Notes: generated by a model not told the origin, from the sequence alone. A stretch of 37,689 bases of DNA from Actinomadura sp. CNU-125 (GCF_001942465.1 NZ_MKJY01000572.1:1-37689); one strand, 5' to 3'. Positions 1-8,158 are shown, counted from the first letter of the stretch. Made by a program: numbers and translations.

Positions 1-29
1 ACCCACCTGGCCCGCCGTCCGCCCCCGAA

Positions 30-89
30 GTTGATCTGCGGCGTGTTGCCTTATGCGGACCGAGTTAGGGCAACACGCCGCAGATCAAC
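30..89. repeat. Long perfect hairpin downstream of purM
   Basis: Positions 30-50 and 69-89 are a perfect 21-bp inverted repeat around an 18-nt centre. Wobble and A-T pairs extend the stem a few bases inward, and a GCCCC/GGGGC pair (21-25 with 96-100) lies outside it. It sits 18 bp after the purM stop on the minus strand, so it could end purM transcription, but there is no T-tract on either strand. The stem is longer than an ordinary terminator needs, and AT-richer than its surroundings. A dispersed palindromic element is the alternative. Confidence 0.75.
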
Positions 90-106
90 GAACCCGGGGC
101 ACTGGG

Positions 107-1111
107 CTAGCGCGCGACGATCTCGCCTAGGAGCCAGGAGGGGACGCCGCGTCCGGCGAGCAGCCGCAGGGCCGCGTCGGCGGCGTCGGGGGCGACGACG
201 GCGGCCATGCCGACGCCGAGGTTGAACGTCTTGTCCATCTCCGCCTGCGGGACGTCACCGTGCGCCTGGAGCACCCGGAAGAGCGGCGGGATCTCCCAGG
301 ACGAGCGGTCGATCACGGCTTCGGTGTTCGCGGGCAGGGAGCGGGCCAGGTTGGCGGCGAGGCCGCCTCCGGTGATGTGCGCGAACGCGTGGACGCCCCC
401 GGCCGCCGTCAGGGCGAGGCAGTCCCTCGCGTAGATGCGGGTGGGGGTGAGGAGTTCCTCGCCCAGAGAACGGTCCAGTTCGTCCGGGTGGGACTCCAGG
501 GTGAGGTCCGTGGTCGCGAGGATGTGCCGGACGAGCGAGTATCCGTTCGAGTGCACTCCGGACGAGGCCATGGCGATGACGGCGTCGCCCGCGCGCACAC
601 GCTCGGAGCCGAGGATGTCGTCGGCTTCGACGACGCCCGTACCGGCGCCGGCGATGTCGAACTCGTCGGCCTCGAGGAGGCCCGGGTGCTCGGCGGTCTC
701 GCCGCCGACGAGGGCGCAGCCCGCGAGGACGCACGCGTCGGCGATGCCGCCGACGATGTCGGCGATCCGTTCGGGAACGACCTTGCCGCACGCGATGTAG
801 TCGGTCATGAACAGCGGTTCGGCCCCGCAGACGGCGAGGTCGTCGATGACCATGCCGACGAGGTCGTGCCCGACGGTGTCGTAGATCCCGAGGCGGCGCG
901 CGAGGTCGACCTTGGTGCCGACGCCGTCGGTGGAGGTCGCGAGCAGGGGCCGCTTGTAGCGCAGGAAGGCCGAGGCGTCGAAGAGCCCGGCGAAGCCGCT
1001 GGCGTCGTCCACGACCTCGGGACGGCGCGAGCGCGCCACCCGCGACTTCATCAGCTCCACGGCGCGCTCACCGGCGGCGATGTCGACGCCGGCGGCCTCG
1101 TAGGAGGTCAT
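107..1111 (-). CDS. purM: Phosphoribosylformylglycinamidine cyclo-ligase (AIR synthetase)
   Basis: PurM closes the imidazole ring in step 5 of purine synthesis, converting FGAM to AIR with ATP in the cytoplasm. The 334-aa product is full length for the family. It shows the N-terminal dimer/ATP segment (TSTDGVGTKVDLA), the central VGGETAEHPG motif and the C-terminal HITGGGLAANL and FNLGVGM motifs. The ATG lies inside the end of purF (ATGA, 4-bp overlap), which fixes the start and implies translational coupling. The gene is last in its direction and is followed by the 30-89 hairpin. No lesions are visible. An overlapping longer frame that begins inside purF is a shadow. Confidence 0.97.
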   Translation of the reverse strand: MTSYEAAGVDIAAGERAVELMKSRVARSRRPEVVDDASGFAGLFDASAFLRYKRPLLATSTDGVGTKVDLARRLGIYDTVGHDLVGMVIDDLAVCGAEPLFMTDYIACGKVVPERIADIVGGIADACVLAGCALVGGETAEHPGLLEADEFDIAGAGTGVVEADDILGSERVRAGDAVIAMASSGVHSNGYSLVRHILATTDLTLESHPDELDRSLGEELLTPTRIYARDCLALTAAGGVHAFAHITGGGLAANLARSLPANTEAVIDRSSWEIPPLFRVLQAHGDVPQAEMDKTFNLGVGMAAVVAPDAADAALRLLAGRGVPSWLLGEIVAR

Positions 1112-2589
1112 CGACCGGCCTCCAGCAGGTGCTTGCCGCGCTCGGTCTGCCGCACCTCGATGGGGTAGACCCCGTCGAAGCAGGCCCGGCACAGCTTGTC
1201 CTTGGCGATGTGCGACGCGGAGATCAGCTCGTCCAGGGAGATGTACCCGAGCGAGTCGGCGCCGATGGAGTCGCGGATCTCCTCCACCGACAGGTTCCCG
1301 GCGATCAGCTCGGCGCGGGTGGCGAAGTCGATGCCGTAGAAGCAGGGCCACGCGACGGGCGGGCTGGAGATGCGGACGTGCACCTCGGCGGCGCCCGCGT
1401 CCCGCAGCATCCCGACGATCGCGCGCTGGGTGTTGCCGCGGACGATCGAGTCGTCGACGACGACGAGGCGCTTGCCCTCGATCGCCTCGCGCAGCGGGTT
1501 CAGCTTCAGCCGGATGCCGAGCTGCCGGATCGTCTGGGACGGCTGGATGAACGTCCGGCCGACGTAGGAGTTCTTGACGAGCCCCTGCCCGTAGGGAATG
1601 CCGGACGCCTCGGCGTAGCCGATCGCGGCCGGGGTCCCCGACTCGGGCGTCGGGATGACCATGTCGGCCTCGACCGGGTGCTCCAGGGCCAGGCGGCGGC
1701 CCACCTCCACCCGGGTGGCCTGGACGCTGCGCCCGGCGATCGAGGTGTCGGGGCGGGCGAGGTACACGTACTCGAACAGGCAGCCCTTGGGGCGGGCCTC
1801 GGCGAACCGCTCGGAGCGGACGCCGTCTCCGTCGACCGCGATCATCTCGCCGGGCTCGATCTCCCGGACGAACCGGGCGCCGACGATGTCGAGGCCCGCG
1901 GTCTCGGACGCCACGACCCAGCCGCCGTGGCCCTCCAGGGAGCCGAGGACGAGCGGGTGGATGCCCTCGGGGTCGCGGGCGGCGTAGAGGGTGTTCTCGT
2001 CCATGAAGGCCAGCGAGTACGCGCCGCGGACGGCGGGCAGCACCTGCCGCGCCGCCTCCAGCGGGCCGCCCTCGCGGGCGCACAGCAGCGCCGTCAGGAC
2101 CTCGGTGTCGGTGGTCGCGGTCAGCGTCCCGGACGGGAGGTCCTCGGAGAGTTCCCGGGTGTTGATCAGGTTGCCGTTGTGGACGAGCGCGAGCCCGCCC
2201 GAGTCGGTCGGACGGAACGTGGGCTGCGCGTTCTCCCATGTGGGCGAGCCCGTCGTGGAGTACCGGCAGTGGCCCACGGCGATGTGTCCGCGCAGCGTGT
2301 TCAGCACCGACTCGTCGAAGACCTGGGCCACGAGACCCATGTCCTTGAAGACGACGATACGAGAACCGTCGCTCACGGCAATGCCCGCGGACTCTTGCCC
2401 ACGGTGCTGAAGCGCGTACAGACCGTAGTAGGTGAGCTTGCTCACCTCCGCCTTGGTCGTCTGGTCCGGTGGGACCCAGACGCCGAACACCCCACAGGCG
2501 TCCTGCGGGGGGCGGTCGGTGGGATCGATTTCGTGGCTCAGACGTCCATCACGGAGAGGCACGCCCGCCAGTCTAGATGCCACGTTCAC
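1108..2589 (-). CDS. purF: Amidophosphoribosyltransferase
   Basis: PurF makes 5-phosphoribosylamine from PRPP and glutamine, the committed step of purine synthesis. The 493-aa product begins with a propeptide ending before Cys32 (DACGVFGVW), the expected N-terminal nucleophile after processing, followed by the class II glutaminase domain. The PRPP motif VVVDDSIVRGNT is at about 376-387. Cys270, Cys416, Cys467 and Cys470 match the four [4Fe-4S] ligands of the oxygen-sensitive Bacillus-type enzyme. The start is a GTG; an in-frame GTG two codons later is also possible. It overlaps purM by 4 bp, so the two form an operon. A TAAAGG-A-CCTTTA palindrome lies 24-36 bp upstream. Confidence 0.96.
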   Translation of the reverse strand: MNVASRLAGVPLRDGRLSHEIDPTDRPPQDACGVFGVWVPPDQTTKAEVSKLTYYGLYALQHRGQESAGIAVSDGSRIVVFKDMGLVAQVFDESVLNTLRGHIAVGHCRYSTTGSPTWENAQPTFRPTDSGGLALVHNGNLINTRELSEDLPSGTLTATTDTEVLTALLCAREGGPLEAARQVLPAVRGAYSLAFMDENTLYAARDPEGIHPLVLGSLEGHGGWVVASETAGLDIVGARFVREIEPGEMIAVDGDGVRSERFAEARPKGCLFEYVYLARPDTSIAGRSVQATRVEVGRRLALEHPVEADMVIPTPESGTPAAIGYAEASGIPYGQGLVKNSYVGRTFIQPSQTIRQLGIRLKLNPLREAIEGKRLVVVDDSIVRGNTQRAIVGMLRDAGAAEVHVRISSPPVAWPCFYGIDFATRAELIAGNLSVEEIRDSIGADSLGYISLDELISASHIAKDKLCRACFDGVYPIEVRQTERGKHLLEAGR

Positions 2590-2612
2590 CTGCTCGTATC
2601 GCCGGATCTCCT

Positions 2613-2625
2613 TAAAGGACCTTTA
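2613..2625. promoter_or_regulatory. Palindrome in the purF / membrane-protein divergent region
   Basis: A perfect 6-1-6 palindrome, TAAAGG-A-CCTTTA, sits in the 111-bp gap between purF (minus, start 2589) and the small membrane gene (plus, start 2701). It is AT-rich against a very GC-rich background. Its position close to the purF start would suit an operator, but no regulator can be named from the sequence. Confidence 0.35.
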
Positions 2626-2700
2626 CCCCCTGCAACCACGGGCTTCAGGCTCCGCAAGGAAATGTATGGCGGGAGACAAGGAGGAGACGGAGAGGACCGG

Positions 2701-3072
2701 ATGGCACTGCCTGGGTACCAGACCTACACACCCCCCGCCCCGCGCCCGCACAGCAGGCTCGCGCGCGGTTCTTTGGTGCTCGGGATCGTCGGGCTCCTGG
2801 GGCTGGCCGTGTGCCTGCTGGGGGTGGTCCCCGCGATCGTGGGGCTCGTCCTTGGGTCCGTCTCGCTGGCCCGGCACGAGGCCGACCGCTGGCCCGCCGT
2901 CGTCGGCGTGATCCTCTCCGCGGCGGCGCTCGTCACCGGCGGCCTCGCCCTGTACTTCCTGCTGAGCAAGGCCGCGGAGTGCGGTGACGAGACCCGGTAC
3001 CCGAGCTCGAACGATCGCCGCTACTGCGTCGAGCGCGAGTTCCCCTTCGCCCGCTCGACCATCACGCCTTAG
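2701..3072 (+). CDS. Small membrane protein, DUF4190-type
   Basis: The 123-aa product has a Pro/Tyr-rich N-terminus (about 20 residues) and two hydrophobic helices. The first is a Gly/Leu/Val-rich hairpin (LVLGIVGLLGLAVCLLGVVP, then AIVGLVLGSVSLARH); the second is around ILSAAALVTGGLALYFLL. A short tail with two cysteines follows. This layout matches DUF4190 membrane proteins, whose function is not known. ATG 2701 has a GGAGAGG ribosome site at 2689-2695. An in-frame ATG at 2662 would add 13 residues but has a poorer site. The gene is divergent from purF and shows no operon partner. Confidence 0.75.
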   Translation: MALPGYQTYTPPAPRPHSRLARGSLVLGIVGLLGLAVCLLGVVPAIVGLVLGSVSLARHEADRWPAVVGVILSAAALVTGGLALYFLLSKAAECGDETRYPSSNDRRYCVEREFPFARSTITP

Positions 3073-3077
3073 GAAGG

Positions 3078-3145
3078 CCCCAGGCACGTCTCAGGCAGGC
3101 CTGGCCCAGGCAGACCCCGGGCAGGCCCAGGCACACCTCAGGACG
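3078..3145. repeat. Degenerate CAGGCA direct repeats
   Basis: Five copies of CAGGCA/CAGGCC lie at 3081, 3092, 3107, 3122 and 3128 in the short gap between two converging genes. The flanking words are also alike (CAGGCACGTCTCAGG and CAGGCACACCTCAGG). It looks like slippage-prone intergenic sequence. No protein is encoded and no hairpin dominates. Confidence 0.4.
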
Positions 3146-3776
3146 GTCCCTGCCCTGCAAGCGCCCGGACGGCCTCGGCGTCGAGCCCCGACGCGTATAC
3201 GCGGAGGTCATCGATCAGACCGCCGAACCCCGGTTTGGTCTGTTCGCTGCCGAGGAGGATGGGGCCCGCGGGTGTGACCACCGGCTCGTCCAGGGACTCG
3301 GCAACGTCCTGCTCGCCGTTCACGTACAGGAACATCCCCTGGGTGTTTACGACGAACGCGACGTGGGTCCACTCCCCGGCCGTCAGGTGCGTGCGGCTGT
3401 CCATGTAGTCGGGGCCGGCGGCGGTGAACAACTGGAGGCGCAGCCGCATGGCGTCCGGGTAAAGCCACAGGCCCAGCCCACGCGCGTCGTTCTCCCCGCA
3501 GGGCTTGTAGAGGAGGCTGCGCCACTCCCCGGTGGGTTCCTCGGTCACGTTCACGGAGAAGGCCACCGAGAACCCGAACAACTGGCTGAAGACCAACTGG
3601 GGTGCGGCAGGGATCACAGCGCGCGCGTGTGTGCCGAGGGCCAGCGCCTCCCCGTCCCGTCCGGGGACGATCTCGGCGACCTCGTCCAGTTCGGCGTCCG
3701 GTGCGGCGCCGTCGGCGACGTGCACCCGGCGCCCCTCGACGGTCTCGACGTCGAACGTCCAGTGCGCGACGAGCAT
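3138..3776 (-). CDS. LamG/concanavalin-like domain protein
   Basis: The 212-aa product is essentially one LamG-like jelly-roll domain. It has AHWTFDV near the N-terminus, GFSVAFSVNV and LTAGEWTHVAFVVN in the middle, MFLYVNGEQ, and GLIDDLRVYASGLDAEAVRAL at the end. Such domains bind carbohydrate or act as modules of secreted proteins. This one has no signal peptide or catalytic partner, so it is probably cytoplasmic. ATG 3776 is chosen because a GGAGG lies 5 nt ahead of it; the ATG at 3788 contains that site inside its own second and third codons. Substrate unknown. Confidence 0.8.
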   Translation of the reverse strand: MLVAHWTFDVETVEGRRVHVADGAAPDAELDEVAEIVPGRDGEALALGTHARAVIPAAPQLVFSQLFGFSVAFSVNVTEEPTGEWRSLLYKPCGENDARGLGLWLYPDAMRLRLQLFTAAGPDYMDSRTHLTAGEWTHVAFVVNTQGMFLYVNGEQDVAESLDEPVVTPAGPILLGSEQTKPGFGGLIDDLRVYASGLDAEAVRALAGQGPS

Positions 3777-3792
3777 GGCGTCCTCCATAGAT

Positions 3793-3852
3793 CGGGGGCA
3801 TGCCCCCGACCGGCCAGTGGTGACCACGCTCCCAGCGAGTGACCGCACTGGC
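3793..3852. terminator. Palindromes between two minus-strand genes
   Basis: A perfect 16-bp palindrome, CGGGGGCATGCCCCCG, is at 3793-3808, followed by a 7-bp inverted repeat GCCAGTG/CACTGGC (3813-3819 with 3846-3852). They lie after the stop of the SCP-like gene and could end its transcript. There is no T-run, as is usual in high-GC actinomycetes. Confidence 0.4.
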
Positions 3853-3870
3853 AAGACCCGAATCGGAGCA

Positions 3871-4305
3871 CTACTCCAGGGGCAGATAGGACGACAGGTC
3901 CGCGCGCGCGCCGCTGGCACGGACTCGTCCGTCCGCGACGGCGTCCGCCCAGGGAAGGCGTCCGGTCGCCAGCCCGATCCAGGTGGCCGCGTCCATCTCG
4001 ACGACGTTCGGCGGGGTGCCGCGCTTGTGGTGCGGCCCCTCGATGCACTGCACGGCCGCGTGCGGCGGGACCCGCACCTCCACCGACCGTCCGGGCGCGC
4101 GCTCCGCCAGGACGTCCAGCAGGTGCCGCACCGCGCCCCGCAGGACTGGGCGCGACGCCCCGGCCCCGTCCTCGCCCGCGGCGACGACGGTCTCGAAGGC
4201 GGCGCGCCGCAGGTCGGCGGCCTCGTCCCCGCCCGTGTAGGGCGGGAGGCCGAACGCGGTGCGCTGCTCGTTCAGGCTCGCGGCGGTCAGGGATGTCCGG
4301 GGCAC
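3871..4305 (-). CDS. Sterol-carrier (SCP2)-like family protein
   Basis: The 144-aa product matches the small bacterial SCP-like proteins often found near purF/purM in actinobacteria. It has an N-terminal helical region (LNEQRTAFGLPPYTG), then the SCP-like fold with SVEVRVPPHAAVQCIEGP, the conserved PNVVEMDAATWIGLATG segment and a terminal hydrophobic strand. The family is presumed to bind a hydrophobic ligand; no reaction is known. The start is GTG 4305. On the minus strand TAGCTT lies 6 nt before it with no ribosome site, so the mRNA may be leaderless. Its promoter region abuts that of the divergent kinase gene. Confidence 0.75.
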   Translation of the reverse strand: MPRTSLTAASLNEQRTAFGLPPYTGGDEAADLRRAAFETVVAAGEDGAGASRPVLRGAVRHLLDVLAERAPGRSVEVRVPPHAAVQCIEGPHHKRGTPPNVVEMDAATWIGLATGRLPWADAVADGRVRASGARADLSSYLPLE

Positions 4306-4619
4306 GCACCGAAGCTACCGCGCCGAGCAACGATCAGGTCTCTCACCCGGGCTTTTTGCGCGGTTCGCCCGGTGCGCCTACGCTCCCGGGCGGCTGGAGC
4401 GCTCACCGGGCGCGGGCCGCCGGACGGTCCGGGGACCGTCCCGCGGAGGTACCCCGGCCGGCCGCGACGGGCGAGGATCATCGCCCGCGGCCCGGGGGGC
4501 GTCCCCCAAAAGACACGAGCCGCCCGAAATGACGGTAAAAAAGGACCGGATGCCAGGCGGGGAGTGAAAGGACGGGGTGGCGGCGAACTCGCTCCCCGGA
4601 GGACACGGAGGTTCGTCAG
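4306..4619. other. Divergent intergenic region, no gene
   Basis: This 314-bp gap separates the SCP-like gene and the kinase gene. On the SCP side the possible leaderless promoter (TAGCTT, 4311-4316 on the minus strand) is the only clear signal. The middle is very GC-rich with many short palindromes. An A-rich stretch near 4530-4545 may be kinase promoter sequence. GGAGG at 4607-4611 is the kinase ribosome site. No ORF here looks coding. Confidence 0.6.
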
Positions 4620-5477
4620 ATGCCCGACGCGCTGCCCCTGCAGCCTGGTGACCCGCGAAGACTCGGCTCGTACGAGATCACGGGCAGGCTCGGCGTCGGC
4701 GAGCAGGGCGCCGTGTTCCGGGGCACCGGCCCCGCCGGACGGACGGTGGCGGTGAAGCTGCTGCACGTGCGGCTGAGCGGCGACCCGGGCGCCGGGACGC
4801 GGTTCACCGCGGCGTTCGACGCCGCGCGCCGGATCTCCGGGTTCTGCACGGCCGCGATCCTCGACGCCGACGTGCAGGACGACCGCGCGTACGTGGTCAG
4901 CGAGTTCGTGGACGGCCCGTCGCTCCAGCAGCTCGTCGACGAGGAGGGCCCGCGCGGCGGCGCGGTCGTCGAACGCCTCGCGGTGGGCCTGGCGGTCGCG
5001 CTGGCGGCCGTCCACCGCGCGGGCGCGCTGCACCACGACCTGAAGCCCGCGAACGTCCTCCTGGGACGGGACGGCCCCAAGGTGTGCGACATCGGTGTGG
5101 CGCGCGCGCTGGAGGCCGTCAACGCCGTCCCTGCGGGCCTGACGACCGACAACCCCTCCTACCGGGCCCCGGAGCAGCTGAGCGGCCTGGGCGCCGGTCC
5201 GGCGGCGGACGTCTTCGCGTGGGCCGCGACGCTGCTGTTCGCGTCGACCGGCACGACCCCCTTCGGGGACGGCTCGCCCTCCGAGGCGATGCAGAAGGTC
5301 ATGTACGACGAACCGGACCTGTCCGCGGTGCCCGACGCGCTGCGCGGCGTGCTGTCCGACGCGCTCGCCAAGGACCCGGCGGCCCGTCCGACCGCCAAGG
5401 GCCTGCTCGAACGCCTCCTCGACGAGGCCGGGCCCCTCGCCGGGCGGATGCCCGCCTCCCTCGTGACCGAGCCGCGC
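4620..5477 (+). pseudogene. Serine/threonine protein kinase, 3' end lost at a junction
   Basis: An almost complete Hanks-type kinase domain starts at ATG 4620 (GGAGG 8 nt upstream). It has the glycine loop LGVGEQGAVFRG, Lys46, the catalytic loop HHDLKPAN (Asp140), DIG in place of DFG (157-159) and YRAPEQL. After about residue 286 the reading frame enters sequence antisense to glgB and stays open to 7091, giving an artificial Arg/Pro-rich 823-codon frame with no kinase-like tail or transmembrane segment. The true C-terminus is therefore missing, by misassembly or rearrangement. The kinase would phosphorylate Ser/Thr of unknown targets. HHD and DIG are uncommon variants that keep the catalytic Asp residues. 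Confidence 0.8.
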
Positions 5478-7510
5478 GCACGCCACCGGCGCCATGCCCG
5501 CCCCCGCCCCCGCGCCCGCCCCCGTGCCGGTCTCGGGGGACGTCCCGTACCGCAGGTACGACAGGGTGTTGCCGCCCGCGTCGTTCCCGTCGATCCAGCG
5601 GAACCCCTCGTGGTCGCTGTCGCGCGTCCACAGCGCGGGCTCCTCGCGGTAGGCGAGGTTGAGGTCGCGGACGAGTTTCTGCAGGCCGAGGTGGTTCGCG
5701 CCCTCGGCGGCGTTCTCCAGCAGCCACCAGTCCAGGGGGCGTTCCTCGGCCCATTCGGCGCCCTGCCCGAACTCCTGGCCCATGAACAGCAGTTGCTTGC
5801 CGGGGTGCGACCACATGTAGGCCAGGAGCGCGCGCAGCCCGGCGAACTTCTGCCATGCGTCGCCCGGCATCTTGCTGAGCAGCGACCCCTTCCCGTGGAC
5901 GACCTCGTCGTGCGACAGGGGCAGGACGTAGTTCTCCGAGAACGCGTACATCAGCGAGAACGTGATCTCGTTGTGGTGGTAGTGCCGGAACACCGGTTCG
6001 TGACGCAGGTACTCCAGCGTGTCGTGCATCCACCCCATGTTCCACTTGAACCCGAACCCGAGCCCGCCCAGGTGCGTCGGCCGGGACACTCCGGGCCATG
6101 CGGTCGATTCCTCGGCGACGGTGATGATTCCAGGGTTGCGCTTATAGACCGTTGCGTTCATCTCCTGCAAGAAGGAGATGGCCTCCAGGTTCTCCCGTCC
6201 GCCGTACACGTTCGGGGTCCAGCCGCCCTCTTCCCGGGAGTAGTCCAGGTACAGCATCGACGCGACGGCGTCCACGCGGAGCCCGTCGATGTGGAACTCC
6301 TCCAGCCAGAACGACGCGTTCGCCACGAGGAAGTTGCGGACCTCGGCGCGGCCGTAGTTGAACACGAGCGTCCCCCAGTCGGGGTGCTCGCCGCGCGCCG
6401 GGTCGTCGTGCTCGTACAGGGCGGTGCCGTCGAACCGGGCCAGGGCCCACTCGTCCTTGGGGAAGTGGGCCGGGACCCAGTCCATGAGGACGCCGATGCC
6501 CGCCTTGTGCAGCCGGTCGATGAGGTGCCGGAAGTCGTCCGGATTCCCGAACCTGGACGTGGGCGCGTAGTAGGACGTCACCTGGTAGCCCCAGGACGGC
6601 CCGTAGGGATGTTCGGTGACGGGCAGAAGTTCGACGTGCGTGAACCCCATGTCCTTGACGTACGTGGTGAGTTCGTCTGCGAGCTCCCGGTAGCCGAGGC
6701 CGGGACGCCAAGAGCCGAGGTGGACCTCGTACACGCTCATCGGCTCGTGCAGCCAGTCGTGCTGCTTGCGGGCGTCCATCCACTCGGCGTCGCCCCACTC
6801 GTAGGACGAGGTGAACACGCGGGACGCGGTCGCCGGCGGGGGTTCGGTGTACCGCGCCATCGGGTCGGCCTTGCTGCGCCGGTTCCCGTCGGCGCCGAGG
6901 ATCTCGAACTTGTAGCACATGCCGTCGGTGACGCCCGGGACGAACAGCTCCCAGACGCCCGTCGAGCCGAGCGAGCGCATCGGGTGCGCCCGTCCCAGTG
7001 GTTGAAGTCGCCGACGACCCGGACGCCGCGCGCGGTCGGCGCCCACACGGCGAACGCGGTGCCGGTGACCTGGCCGAACGACGAGGTGTAGGTGCGGACG
7101 CGCGCGCCGAGCGCGTGCCACAGCTCCTCGTGCCGTCCCTCGCTGATCAGGTGCAGGTCCAGCTCGCCGAGCGTCGGCAGGTGCCGGTACGGGTCGTCCT
7201 GGACGTTCTCGTAGCCGTCGCCGTAGGTGACGGCGAGCCGGTAGTCGGGCACCGCGAGCGGCGCCTCGTCCTCGTCGTCGCCCGACAGCGACGAGCCGAT
7301 CGGCAGGGTGCCCGCGAACACGCCCTGGTGGACGTGCCGCAGCGGGTGCCGGTCGCCGTTCGGCAGGACGACCTCGACCCGTTCGGCGAGCGGCCGCAGC
7401 GCCCGGACGGTGACGCCCGAGCGGCCCGGATGGGCGCCGAGGACACCGTGCGGATCATGGTGGTCGCCGCCGACGAGCCGGTCGATCTCCGCGTGCGTCA
7501 CCCGCGCCAT
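5475..7510 (-). pseudogene. glgB: 1,4-alpha-glucan branching enzyme, frameshifted and 3'-truncated
   Basis: GlgB makes alpha-1,6 branches in glycogen or alpha-glucan. The N-terminal carbohydrate-binding domain (DHHDPHGVLGAHPG), the GH13 core with nucleophile region GLRVDAVASM, acid region ITVAEES and LSHDEVVHGK are all present. Two defects are visible. Near 6985-6992 the frame slips by one base between DFNHWDGR and the HPMRSLG segment; one extra base restores it. At about 5475, after MAPVAC, the frame runs into the antisense of the kinase gene, so the C-terminal beta-sandwich end (roughly 50-70 residues) is missing. ATG 7510 has GGAGG 10 nt upstream. In related genomes glgB follows treS and pep2; a pep2 fragment lies upstream here. 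Confidence 0.85.
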
Positions 7511-7694
7511 GGCGTCATGGCCTCCTCGGTCCCCGTCCCTGTTGCCGCTTCCACAGGAATGAGTGCCCCGAGATCGGCCCGTTTCACATGTGCGGACCGA
7601 CCCCTTTCCAACACATTGCGATCCGTTCAGGAGGCGGGGGTTGCGAACGGGCGTGATGCACCGTCTTGGGACGGTTCCGGCAGTGGAATGTTGC

Positions 7695-7756
7695 GACCGT
7701 ACGGGCGCCGCCACTCTTTGTTTTGGGGTCGCGCGGAAGGCGCCGCCCGTACGGTC
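7695..7756. promoter_or_regulatory. Inverted pair of CCGTACGG-containing sites upstream of glgB
   Basis: GACCGTACGGGCG (7695-7707) and CGCCCGTACGGTC (7744-7756) are exact 13-bp inverted copies. Each contains the 8-bp palindrome CCGTACGG, and the two centres are 50 bp apart, close to five helical turns. That spacing fits two operator sites on one DNA face, bound cooperatively or looped. They lie about 185-245 bp upstream of the glgB start. The regulator is unknown. Confidence 0.4.
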
Positions 7757-7854
7757 ACGTCTACCTGGCCCCAGCGGTTACATCGACCCCTCCGCCACGG
7801 GCTCCACTTTCGTGTCACTCCGGCGACACAAGTACCTGTCGTATCGGCCCGTCC

Positions 7855-7888
7855 CGGCCCGGTCCGGCCCCGCGCACGGGCCGGGCCG
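7855..7888 (-). terminator. GC-rich hairpin after the 72-aa gene
   Basis: CGGCCCGG (7855-7862) pairs with CCGGGCCG (7881-7888); an alternative inner stem is CCGGCCC/GGGCCGG (7864-7870 with 7878-7884). It begins about 20 bp past the stop codon of the minus-strand 72-aa gene. There is no T-tract. Confidence 0.4.
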
Positions 7889-7909
7889 AGGCGGTCCCCC
7901 CCGTCCGCG

Positions 7910-8128
7910 TCACCGGTCGCCGCGCCCCTCTCCGGTCTGCTCGCGCAGCAGCGCGCGCAGCCCCGCCGAGTCGTCCGCGGCCACCGTCATCGCATATCCC
8001 GCCTGCAGTTGGGCGTCGCTGAGGTCTCCGCTGCGGGTCGCGTACCAGCGGCCCGCATCGCTGCGCCAGACCTGCCAGCCCGGAAACTCGCTCTCGATGG
8101 CCGTCTTCAGATCATCGAAGTCGCCCAT
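7910..8128 (-). CDS. Conserved-looking 72-aa protein beside a GntR regulator
   Basis: I do not recognise a named family. The protein starts MGDFDDLKTAIESEFPGWQV, is acidic at the N-terminus, then has W-RSDAGRWYATR and a DLSDAQLQAGYAMTVAADD segment, suggesting a small alpha/beta fold with one amphipathic helix at each end. There is no signal peptide or membrane segment. ATG 8128 has AAGGA 9 nt upstream; the longer frame to 8167 lacks a site. It is divergent from the GntR gene, and a TTGACA box and TGTATACA palindrome lie between them, so it is probably the target of that regulator. Confidence 0.6.
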   Translation of the reverse strand: MGDFDDLKTAIESEFPGWQVWRSDAGRWYATRSGDLSDAQLQAGYAMTVAADDSAGLRALLREQTGEGRGDR

Positions 8129-8158
8129 CAAGGTCGTCCTTTCCCCGAGGCGGCTTTC

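Larger units (their letters stand above)
7511..7909. other. glgB upstream region with paired palindromic sites
   Basis: This 399-bp gap holds no convincing gene. It contains two CCGTACGG palindromes (annotated separately) and, at 7855-7888, a GC-only hairpin (CGGCCCGG/CCGGGCCG) that could end the 72-aa gene. The stretch 7570-7740 is less GC-rich than its neighbours and probably carries the glgB promoter, but I cannot assign -35/-10 boxes with confidence. Confidence 0.5.

Noticed and set aside
107..2239. A 710-codon minus-strand frame that could be read as a purF-purM fusion
   Set aside because: Only its C-terminal 334 codons are PurM; the earlier part is an out-of-frame reading of purF. The two genes are separate with a 4-bp overlap.
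1129..3072. A 647-codon plus-strand frame across purF
   Set aside because: It is antisense to purF; only its last 123 codons, from ATG 2701, form a real protein.
4620..7091. An 823-codon plus-strand frame that could be read as a giant kinase fusion
   Set aside because: After about codon 286 it is antisense to well-conserved GlgB sequence and has the Arg/Val/Pro composition of an opposite-strand shadow.
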